DNA of 64,000 bases, from assembly GCA_032164245.1 (NCBI GenBank), contig JAVMKO010000001.1, positions 74,397,892 through 74,461,891 of the forward strand. The letters run 5' to 3'. Source of the DNA: Sternotherus odoratus. Taxonomy: Eukaryota; Chordata; Testudines; Kinosternidae. A program made the position numbers and the translations under genes. The notes beneath the pieces are model-generated. The model was not told the DNA's origin. It worked only from the letters and a program-made list of their open reading frames with translations, and made no database searches. Below are positions 35,001-47,400 of this stretch, piece by piece (the first letter of the stretch is position 1; each line of letters begins with the position of its first letter).

Positions 35001-38000
35001 AAAATAAATAGTAAGTGTACTAAGTGCCACACGTCTACACAGAGTAAAAGAGGCAGTTAAAGATTAAGAGACATCCTTTAAAATGGGAAGTCAAATCCTA
35101 GTGAGGAAAATGGAAAGAAGCATCAACTCTGGCACTTCAAGTGTAAAAGTATACTTAGGCAAAAAAAAAGAAGTTGAAGAGCAACTAGCAAAGGACACAG
35201 AAATCAACAAACTTTTAAGTACATCATAAGCAGGAAGCCTGCCAAACAGTCAGTGGGGTCACTGGACTATAGAGGTGCTCAACGAGCACGCAAGGAAGAC
35301 AAGGCTGTTGTGGAGAAGCTACATGAATTCTCTGCATTAGTTTTCACTGCAGAGGATGTAAGGAAAATTCTCATACCCGAGCCATTCTTTTTAGGTGACA
35401 AATCTGAGGAACTGTCTCAGATTGAGCTGTCAGCAGAGGAGGTTTTGGAACAAATTGATAACTAAACAGTACCGAGTCACCAGGACCAGATGGTATTCAC
35501 CCAAGAGTTCTGAAGGAACTTAAATACAAAACTGCAGAACTACTAATCAGCCGCTGTACCAGATAACTGGAGGATACCTAAGGTAATGCTGGTTTTTAGG
35601 AAAGCGTTCCAGAGGCGGTCCTGGCAAGCTGGTAAGCCTAACTTCAGTACTGGGCAAACTAGTTGAACCTATAGTAAAGAACAGAATTATCAGATACGTA
35701 AATGAACATAGTATGTTGGGGAAGAGTCAACGCAATTTTTGCAAAGGAAAATCATGACTCATCAATCTAATAGAATTCTTTAAAGGTATCAGCAAGCATG
35801 TAATGGTGATCCAGTGGATACAGTGCACTTAGATTTTCAGAAAAGCTTTGACAAGTTCCCACACCAAAGCTTCTTAAGCAAAGTAAGCTGTCATGGGATA
35901 ATAGGGAAGATCTTCCCATGCATCAGTAACTGGTTAAAAACCATGAAACAAAGGGTAGGAATAAATGGCTGGTTTTCACAGTTGGCAGAGGTAAATAGCA
36001 GGGTCCTCCAAGGTTCTAGAATGGAATCAATGCTGTTTCACATATTCATGAATGATCTGAAAAAGGTAGTAAACAGTGAGGAGACAAAGTTTGCAGATGA
36101 TACAAAATTACTCGAGTTCAAAGCTAAGTGCGAGGAGTTACAGAGGGATTTCAGAAAACTGGATGACTGGGTAACAAATTGTCAAATTGAAATTCAGTGT
36201 TGATAAATGCAAAGTAATGAACACTGGAAAACAGAATCTTAACAATCCATATAAAATGATGGCATCTAAATGAGCTTTTACCGCTCAAGAAAGAGATCTT
36301 GGAGTTATTGTGAATAGTTCTCTGAAAACGTCTGCTCAATGTGCAGCAGCAGTCAAAAAAGAAAACAATGTTAGGACCCATTAGAAAAGAGACAGAAAAT
36401 ATCATAATGCTACTATATTAATTCCAGGTATGTCTACACTTTGAATACTGTGTGCAGTTCTGGTCACCCCATTCTCAAAAAAGTTACATTAGCACTGAAA
36501 AAAAGTAGAGAGAAGGGCAACAAAATGATTAGTGGTGTGTGTAACAGCTTCCATACAAGGAGAGATTAAAAAGATGACGAGGAGTCTAGTGGCACCTTAA
36601 AGACTAACAGATTTATTTGGGCATATGCCCAAATAAATCTGTTAGTTTTTAAGTTTCCCTAGCCTCATTCTTAGAAATGGCTCATCTGTTTTGGCTGAAA
36701 TTTTTCAAACATAGGTATCCTGAGTCAGACAACCAGCATGCAAAACTTCAGCCTGAATGATTGTAGTTTGTTTTCAGTGGCTTATAAAACTTGGCCAGTC
36801 TTATAATCGAAGGTGTTGGGTAACCTTCACGGACTGTGCTACCAGCCACACCTAAAATACCATTTCTCAAACAATTCATAAACCTGCCAACAATCTTCGT
36901 TGGTTCAAGGGCACAAAAGAAGTCCATGAACAAAAGGGCAGTTATGTGGGGTTCTGTAGCTTTAGAAATTGGGAAAAAGAAACCAGTGTCGGTGAGCGCT
37001 GTCCATGCCTAACTAGTTTTTCAGTGCTCTGACTGTGTCGTGGGATATTTGTATAGGGTAACAAGCTGTCCCTGTCTATGCTTTAAATATTTTTCCTTAT
37101 CTTGAGTGTTTTATCTACACATTTTATCTCTCAGAAAACGTCTTCATCTCATTGCATCAGTGCCCATCATCGTACTTAGAACATTATTACATTTATTGCA
37201 GCGACCCAGCTATGCAGCCTGTGTGGAGAGGCAGAGGCAAACCAAGACCATTTTAAATTTTTAGAACTTTATAAGGGAAAGCACAAAGATTGTAGCAGAA
37301 GCATAAATAGTATAGAATATTACTGAGCACTGACTGCTCATATTAATAAACTACAGGTTACCAACACATTAACCTTTGCAAGCTTGTACACACTACTCTT
37401 CCTTTATGCAGTTAATACCAAATGCATTGTTTTTAGCAAGAACAGAATGAATTACTTAATATACTGTGTCATTTCAGCAAAGAATCAACTTTTCCTCTCC
37501 TTGGTTCTAAGTCCAGCTCCACTCTTGCTGTCCTATCCTTTGTGTCCCTTTGGCTTGAAGTGCTCCTTAGATTCGATGCTCCTGGGACTGTCCCTCTCTT
37601 CATTGAGTTTTTCCACAAGAGGGGTTTCTTCACCTAGTGGCCCTCACTTGTCCGGTAGGTGCCTTTGACCTGTGTCCTTTCAATAGATGTTCAAACAGTC
37701 ATTCTCTCTGTTCGTTTACTTTAGGTCCTTTGTGGGTGGGCTTCTCGTGTACTGTTTTGGGGATCTTTTTAAACTAGAACAGCTTCTGATCAATTCCCTG
37801 TTCCACCAGTTATATTTCCTTTCAGTTCTTTCCCTTGATTCGCTCTCTCCAGTACAGCTGTAGATTTTATTTCCACTACTTCCCATTCATAAGTGTCTGC
37901 TCGCTTACCCTGTTCAAATTTTTTCAGCTTCTACTGACTTGAAACCGCTCCTACTTTTCCTTCTTCTCATTTCCAAGTCTCCTACCTCTAGTCTCCTGTT

Positions 38001-41000
38001 CTTTTATTTTATCACCTCACGTCCTACCGAGCTCCAGTTCAGCTGCTAACTTGGCAACTAGATTTTTCTCCTTCACCAACAGCTTGTCTCAACTGTCTCT
38101 CCTTCCGCCATCATCTGAGCCCCTGCCACAGCTTGAGCTACTGTCCATTTGGCTGTTCCCTTCCCAGGCCATCATTTGATGCTGCTGCATCACAGCTGAA
38201 GGTCCTAATAATGCTTCAATAATTCAACTGCTGCAGGTGCTAATGCTGGGGCCAGGTACTGTTATCAGCTCCCCCCTGATTCCTATTGGGAATAATCCCT
38301 TAATTTTACATAGATTAAATTTGGATACAAACTTCATGGCTCTTCAGAGGTTTAACTAACACACAGTAATAGAATGTCCTCATTTGTCTACCAGCATATC
38401 CCATCTGCTCAGCATCTGTTTGATAAATAGTTTTGTTTGTTCATTCTCATCTAATTGGGAAAGCTATGGCCTGCAAGGTTGTATGCCTCATTGGAGAATT
38501 AGCTACATCAATCCAGCAGTAAGATCACACTGTAGGAAACAACTATAAATGGGCAGACCTCATTCAGTAATCACAAATATAGACCTACAATTGGGAAATC
38601 AAATTAAAATCACTCTCACAAGAAAAATGAGAACTGGGTAGAACATACGGACACTTGGTTTTCATTCTCATGTTTCTTTCAAATCAAGAACTTGCACAGA
38701 TATTATTGGACCATCTGGATGTGATGTCAGACCTGGGCCATACCTGCCTGTGGTGGGAAATTGAAAGCCTGAGATCCCTCTCTTGACTGACCCTTTTCTC
38801 CTTTCCATATGGATTCACTTTGTTGTTAAAAAAATGGACATTGAATGAACTTTAAATCATGAAACTAATGTCCTTGCCTTCTAATTAAATTAGTGGGGCC
38901 CAAGAATAGTTTCCTATACAGCCTGCCTGGACATAACCGATCTCTCATAACTGCCTCTATTCTATTCAACATCATGTTTAAGCTTCTGGCAGATGTCATA
39001 TTTGGTGGTTCATTGTATGTAATTATATTTGGCTATTTTTTGAGGCAAAAAAAATCAGAATTGGAAAAAAAAAACCCAAACCCCTCAATAAAACTATATT
39101 TAAAATATAACCAAAGGCTTGTTTCAACCTCAACTTTGGTTTGTGCTTCCATGATACTAAGGGAATGTCTACACAAGGGGTGGATGGTGTAAATTACATC
39201 TCCAGGTGACATATCCATTGTAAAAACAGAAGTGCAGTCACGGTGGTGCAGCGGTGGGAGGGGCTAGCCACCTCATGTACAATCCTGTCTGAGATCGTAG
39301 GGATGTATTCAGGCAGCTAGCCTCTCCCACTGCTCACCCCACTGCAGCACTACATGTCTGTTTTTAGTGCGCTGGCTCAACGTCTTCTTGTGCTGGAATT
39401 TACATGGTTTGAGCTCCAGTGCAGACATGCGCTTAGCCTTAGAGCCTTATCGTCAGAGGGGCTTTGAAATCAGTTGGAGCCGAAGATGCTCAGAATTTCT
39501 GAAAGTCAGGTCCTCCGAGTGTGATAAAGCAAACAAGGTAGTTGTTCTTTTGCCCAGATAATCTCAATCTCTCTCCCTCCCTCTCCCTCTTTTTTTTTGG
39601 TCTCATTCCAGGGCCATTTTCTTCATAGTTCTGTTCTCTCAGTACCTGAAAAATGTGCCCGTGCCACTGCCATCTTACCAAGGATCCAGGAAGTTCCACT
39701 TCTCTAAGGTCTACCTCTTCCAGATCTTCCCTGTGAGTTATCGTTTTTGGACTTGGGTGAACCGATGATCCCCTTTTACTAGAACTGGGATAAATCATGT
39801 TCATCTTAGACACCCAAATAATCCTATTCTCATTCACTTCCACTGGAGTCAGTGAGATTACTTGGGTGAGTAACTTCTCCCCATTGGGAGTAAGAGCTTC
39901 ACAGTTTGGCTCCTACTATGTTTTGCATTTGGTTTAGTCTTTTAGAAACTCATTTTTGTGGTAGAATCCCCCCCATAGCACAGATGTAAGTGCCCAAAGA
40001 TAGGGCCATCTTTGCAACATATAGTGAAAATAGGTGCTTCCTCTTTCTTGACTCAAGATATCTGGTCACCATACTGTGGACACTGGCCCTTATCAGTAAC
40101 TGAGCCCAACTGGTGTGTACCACAAACCAAGGGCACTTCCATTTCTTTGTAAAACAATAGTCAGCAGCAGTTCATTGCCAGGACTGTGCTCACAAGACTG
40201 GTGTTTTTACCAAGTTGGAGTAATGACGTAATGCATTGCAGTGTAGCTAAGAATTCTGGGAGTCTGTTACAAGGTGATGATGGTAAGCCTGGCTAGTAAT
40301 CACTTGTCAGTATTCACAGCTGCTTCCATCAAAACTTTCTGGATAACGGGCAATTGGATTCTCCACTGGGGATACACGGGGGTACAGGGCGTACGTCAAC
40401 TCATCTAGATATTTGCCTAGTTTTACAATGGTCTACATAAAAAGCACTAGCTAAATCAGTACAAACTAAAATGTCATACAGACAGTGACTTGTTTATACT
40501 GCTCTATGTACTATACACTTGAAATGTAAGCAGAATATTTATATTCAAATTGATTTATAATTAGATGGTATCGCTGAGAAAGTCAGCAATTTATCAGTAA
40601 TAGTGTGGCTGTGACACTTCTGTATTTTTATCTCTGATTTTGTAAGCAAGTCGTTTTTAAGTGAGGTGAAACTTGGGAGCACGCAAGTCAAATCAGACTC
40701 CTGAAAGGAATACAGTAGTCGGGAAAGGTTGAGAGCCACTACTTCAGTGATGCTTCTAAACCAGGCAAAAAACTGCATGGGGGCGGAGGAAGGGGTGGGG
40801 GGAGGAAGACTATGGCATGTCACCTTCATCTGATTGAATGAACAAGCATGTGGGGGAACAAAAAAGAAAATATCTTTCAGAATGCAATGGAGCCTTGTTT
40901 CTCTGTGCTCCAGAGTACTTTTCTAATAGAAATGAGGACGGCCATTAATCAGAATGCTCTTTATGTGACTGTCTAGGTTCTTCTTGGCCTTGCCATTACT

Positions 41001-41387
41001 TGGCTGATATGTTTTGCACTCACTGTTACCAATGCCTTCCCCTCGGACCCTGTAGCTTATGGCTATCTGGCTCGGACTGACATCAAAGGAGACGTTCTGT
41101 CCCAAGCACCCTGGTTCCGGTTCCCTTACCCAGGTATAGTTGTAGTAGCATGTTGCAAATTATTTACTGTTCCTTCTCATTGTTTTTTCTGGTGTTACGT
41201 TGTGTGTATGCGTTTTACTTTTAATAATCTTGAATGACAATGGAAAATAAGGACACTGAGGAACCCAAATGGTAACGCTCAGGGTGGGGCTGGCCTAGAA
41301 GCACAAGACAATGCTTAGAGAAGTCACTAGTAATTTACTCAAATGGATTTTACAGCAAAACTAGCCCCAGCGATCCAACCCTCTCTC

Positions 41388-41422
<35 letters not shown>

Positions 41423-44400
41423 GCAGGCCAATGGGGAGTTCCAACAATCAGTTTGGCTGGGATATTTGGCATCATAGCTGGAGTGATTTCCTCTATGGTG
41501 GAATCAGTAGGCGATTACTATGCCTGCGCCCGACTGTCTGGTGCCCCACCCCCACCGAAGCATGCTATCAACCGTGGAATTGGAATTGAGGGAGTTGGCT
41601 GTCTTCTGGCTGGGGCGTGGGGAACGGGGAATGGCACCACTTCTTTCAGTGAGAACGTTGGAGCGCTGGGAATCACCCGGGTAAGGCTTACTTCAGTGCC
41701 ACCAGCCCACAGCAATGGAGCTCTGGGTTAGGTCACCGGTATGGAAAAGTGAAATAGTTTTCAAAGACTGCCTTTATTTGTTGTAAATGTGTGTAATATA
41801 TTTATAAAAACCACATGTCGTATTGCTGGGTCTATGAAGTGATCTCAGTCCATCTCAAGTACAAATGGCCTCAGCACAAAAAACACTATCACATTTATTT
41901 CTAATTGGCTCTCGGGGAGATTTAAAGGCTCAAATGTCAAGCCATAACTTCTAGCAAAGCATAAATAGGATTTCAGACTCTTGAGGAAATCTTCAGAGTC
42001 ACTTTGCAGACAAACAGTAAACTAGATATGTTTTCACCCCATAACACTACTATCTTAAGCAAGATAATTGGGCTTTCTTTTCTTTTCCTGACACTACTGA
42101 AATAGACTGTTAACTACAGACTTTGGAATCAGGCACACAAACTCATGGCACCAGTGAAGTAGATTGTTGGTGTCAGCTTCATATACGATATAATTTGTCA
42201 CCGGAGTATATTCAAAATATTAGGGTTCACCATAATCCTAGTGTGACTGGGGTGTGTGGATGGGCCACACTGAGTGCCTCACTCAGGGCAGATTGCAAGA
42301 AATAGAGCAGGCAGTTCCTAAAACTGGTAGATTATTCTATACTTGGATTCACCAAGCTAGTAACAATACAGCTTCTGCAGTACCACAGTGGGTAACAAGA
42401 GGGCAAACACAGTCCCCCTTAGGCATCCCAGCCCTTCGTCCCCACCTAGACAGCCAAGTAATATAGTGAGGGGTTACTGAAAACCAGATTCACCATATGT
42501 GAGGTTCATTTATCCCTAGGTCAAAATGAGTCTCACACAATAATCACACTGATGCCAATCCTTTAGTAACTAAAAACTAAAGGTTTAATAATAAAAGGAA
42601 AAAGAAAGAAGAGAGTTGTAAATAGTTAAATGTGTACAATCCTTAGTTCTGTTTCATAGGAGAGATGGCGAGGCTACTGATTTGTAAAAGTCTTTCTGGA
42701 ATCAATTTAAAGGGTTATAGTCCAATAGGCAGCCCAGGTGTCTGTTAGAATCTTTCCATGCATTTTCCGGGCTTTTCCAAATAATAATTGGGAAGATCTC
42801 TGTCTTACAACTTTCCCTGTTAAAAGTTTAAGCAGACAACATACATAAGTGGATTGTCTTGATTACAATTGTAATGCCTCCTGTTAAGTTGTTATGGGTC
42901 ATAGACAGCTTGGCTTGGCTGGTCTGTCAGTGTCACATTTTAGTGTAAATATTTGGGCCTTTACTAAGATAGATTTGTGTGTTTTGTTTTTAAATTGAAA
43001 GAATACTGTGGCCTTTAAACCAGGGGACGGGAAAATCAGATTAAAAGATGAACAGAAATATATGGATTGCTTTATTTTGAAACACAGGATCACCACTTCC
43101 CCAGAATGGATTTACTAATATCTCACATGCCCAGAGGTATTTGAAAAGGGACAATAATAGCTTTATCCAGTGAAAAGTGAGAGAAATCTTGTTTCCTCAT
43201 TTAATATATCTGGGTTATGGTTTATATGGACAAACCAAAGTATCTACCCAGTTTTCTTTAACAAATTCCCAATCTGTCATTGAAAGAGAGAGATCAAAAC
43301 AGACATTCTCTCCAGGGTCTAAACATGCCTTGCCAAAGGCTTGATCCTGTTCTGGAAGTCAATGGAAATTTGGTCATTAATTTTAGTGTGAGGAGAGTTG
43401 GCTGCCGAGTTTGGAAGCAATTCTTAAGCACTGCTCTGTGCTCATGTGAAACTAGACTCAGAAAAATCAACTAAACAGTTCCAACGTAAGTTCTAGTTGG
43501 ACCCAGGAGTTTTTTGAGTGGTGTCATAGCAAACATCATTTAACACTGTAATTTATTAATTAACTTTTTGTGCATGGCCCTGAACTAACAGTAACGGTTC
43601 ACTATTATTACATGATAAAGTAGCTCACAGTGGTAGGGTATTTCCCGGATGAAGGATCTCATGCAACAAGGTAAGTCCATGATTGTTCTCAGTTCAGGTT
43701 ATGTGTTAATTATGCAGCATTCTTTAGAAATCTGCCATTACTGTGCAGTTTGTGTACCAACCAGATCCTGTGAGGGTCTTATGTCAGTAAAAAGCTCCCA
43801 GGCTGTTGTCTGAGTCCTGGAATTTCCTGATATTGAACAATGTAATCTAATTTGTAAATCTGGACATGGTCAGACTGTGCAATCTCCACAGCAGGGGTTC
43901 TCAAACTGGGGGTAGGGACCCCTCAGGGGATTGCAAGGTTATTACATGGTGGGGGGAGGGTTGTGAGCTGTCAGCATCCACCCCAAACCCTGCTTTGCTT
44001 CTAGCATTTAGAATGGTGTTAACTATATTTTAAAGTGGTTTTAATTTATAAGGGCAGTCGCACTGCTATGTGAAAAGGGTCACCAGTACAAAAGTTTGAG
44101 AACCACTACTCTACAGCCTTCCATCCTTCAGTTCTGTGTACTTTGTACAGTGATTCTGTGCTGTCCCTCTTGACGCAGGTAGGAAGTAGAATAGTGATCG
44201 TTGCTGCTGGCTGCGTGTTGCTTGTGATAGGCATGTTTGGAAAGATCGGTGCTGTGTTCGCCAGCATACCAACACCCCTAATTGGAGGACTGCTCCTTGT
44301 GATGTTTGGAATCATCACCGCTGTGGGAGTTTCCAATTTGCAGGTAACGGCCTCAAAGGATTTAATTTACAAGACCAAATACTCTTGAGAGAGAGAGAGA

Positions 44401-47400
44401 ATTTTGGTCTGCAGTCAGGTTCCCGTTCAGTGCAGTTGTTTACTGAGACAAGTACCTCATCACAAAAACCACTGTTGTAATTCACGCTAGTTAGCAGATG
44501 TGGCAATTTCACCCAGGAGACCATTGAATGAACCAGAAGAAGTCTCAGCTGTAGTGGGGTCACCAAAAGCTGAGTTCCCTGGTTAATTTATTGTGGGACT
44601 GCAGAACTGCTGATAGGCCTGTGATGTCAAAGTTACGGTGGCATGGTTACACTACCTGGTGATAACTACTGTCAACCCAGAGGCAGTCTTTCCTGAAGGG
44701 TTGATATGAAGCGCGTTGGTGTAGGCAGGAGGGAAGCCTGCATTGCTGCTGTTGTGACCTTTTTTTTCCCCTTGGTTAACTTGATTATTTCCACTGAAAT
44801 CGTATATCCTGATGCTAGTAAGGCTTTTGTTACAGCCCCATGTGACATGTTCATAAGCAAACTACGGAAATGTGCTCTAGATGAAACTACTATAAAGCGG
44901 GTGCACCACCACTTAAAAGACCGTTACTCAAACAATAGCTATCGACGATTCGCTGTTGACCTGGGAGGATGCATCTAGCTGGATTCCCACAGTGGTCAAT
45001 CCTGGGTTCAATACTAGGCAGTATTTTCATTAATGACTTGGACAATGGACTGGAGAGTGTGCTTATAAAACTTGCAGGTGACAACAAGCTTAGCGGGGTT
45101 GCAGGCACTTTGGAGGACAGGATTAGAATTCAAAACAACCTCCACAAATTGGAGAATTAGTCTGGAATTAATAAAATGAAATTAAATAAAGACAAATGCA
45201 AAGTACTTCACTTAGGAAGGAAAAATCACATGGACAACTACAAAATGAGAAGTAACTGGCTAAGTGGTAGTCCTGCTGAAAACAATCTGGGGGTTACAGT
45301 GGATCACAAATTGAATATGAGTCAACAATGTGGTGTAGTTGAGAAAAGTCTAATATAATTCTGTACTGTAGTAACAGGAGTGTTGACCGTAAGACAAGGG
45401 AGATAACAGCCTTATTCTACTCCACAGTGGTGAGGCCTCAGCTGGAGCACTGTGTCCATTTCTGGGTGCCACACTTTAGGAAAGATGTAGACCAGGGTTT
45501 CTCAGACCGGGGATCGCGACCTCCCTGGGGGTTGCCAAGCACTCCCAGGGAGATCGCGAGCTCCTAGCACCACTTAAAAGCCGCTGAATGAATTACTTCC
45601 ACATTTGGCGGCTTTTTGGCGGACATGCCGAGCAATTTCGGGAGCGCTCGGCATGTCTGCCGAAAATAGCCGCCGAATGCGGAAGTTATTCATTAGGCGG
45701 CTTTTCGGCGGACATACAAGGGTCCGCCATGGCAGCGGACGAATGAAAAAGGGGTCGCCGTTCTCAGAAGTTTGAGAACCACTGATTGTAGACCAACTGG
45801 AGCGAGTCTAGAGGAGAGCAACAAAAATGATAAAAGGTTTAGAAAACCTAGCCTATGAAGAAAGACTAAAAAAGAACCCAAACAAAAAACAATGGACATC
45901 TTTAGTCTTGAGGAACAAATATCAAGGGGGGGCCTGATAATAACTTTCAAATACCTTAAGGGCTGTTATAAAGAGGACAGTGATAAATTGTCCTCCATGT
46001 CCACTGAAGGGAGGATAAGAAATAATGGACTTAATCTGCTGCAAGGGACAATCAGGTTAGATAGTAGGAAAAATTTTCTAACTGTAAGGGCAGTTAAGCA
46101 CTGGAATAGGTTACCAAGGGAGGTTCTGGAATCCCCATCACTGGAGGTTTTAACAGGCTAGACAAATGCCTGTCAGGGATGGTCTAGGTTTACTTGGTCC
46201 TGCCTCAGTGCAGAGGGCTGGACTTGATGACTTCCCAAGGTCCCTTCCAGCCCTACAGTTCTGATTCTGTACTAAGGAATGCCAGCTGATGACATGGCTC
46301 TGTGTATATCTGCGTATTTCTGTATACAATTGTTAATTTCAATTCTACTTTAAACAGCTGTTTCTGCAATAGCATATGAAATTCTGCCTCTAGTAACTGT
46401 CCCTGCATATATGTGTGCAGGACAAGGATTTATCAGCAGGTCCAAGCAGTTTATAGATTTTGATAGTTTTGAGCAGTATTTATTAACACATGTAATCTCT
46501 CTGTACAGTATGTGGACATGAACTCCTCAAGAAACCTGTTTATCTTTGGATTTTCTTTATATGCGGGTCTGGCAATTCCCACCTGGGTAAACAAAAATTC
46601 TCAAGTGCTAGAAACAGGTAAAAATGAGCATCCTCAATTATTGGGACCATCCTTCCAAGTATGAAACTGAAGTCAATACTGATACAGAGAAGTCACCTGA
46701 AATGCAGCCTACAAATGTGATGGGTTAAATCCATGAAAGTTGCCTAGTGGCCAGCACTCCTGCCTTCTGAATGTGCTGCTGTAGCACTTTCATTGTAAGG
46801 AATCTTTAAGATGTTGCAATCTATCACTGCTAAATGAATAGATGCTAACAAATACAAACTTTGCAATGCAAGGAATCCATTGCTCCCATTCCTTTTGGAA
46901 TATTCCAGTGTGAGAAGCAATTAGTAAAAGGAAGAACAGGCTTATTATCATGGCTGAATTCTGACTGGAACCTCTAACTTTGGAGCATCCTTGTGGCTAT
47001 CTACCTGTGGTAAAATACTGCCTCTGGAAAAATAAATGCCCAGAACCTCCTGCTAATTACAACAGGGTGACTAGTCACTTTCTTGTCCTTGAACTGTTAG
47101 CCTTGTGTCTGTTGCAGTTAATGTGTCTGCCCCAAAGATCTTACAAGTGTCTTTTTATGAATTAGTAAACCACCCTGAATGCTCTGCCCATTATATAAAT
47201 TAGTAACATGGAATAAATACATACACCTGAAACTATCGGCAGGATGAAGCTATGTTAAATTGTAAAATAGCAAAATCTCAGGCCCTGGTTTGGAAGAGGG
47301 AGCATGGTACTGTCTGCTGTTGAGCTACATGTCTCTCCTTGGCGAGTCAATGACTTGTGGCAGATTGTCATTGGTTCTGTTGTTGGTCAAATGTGTGTCC

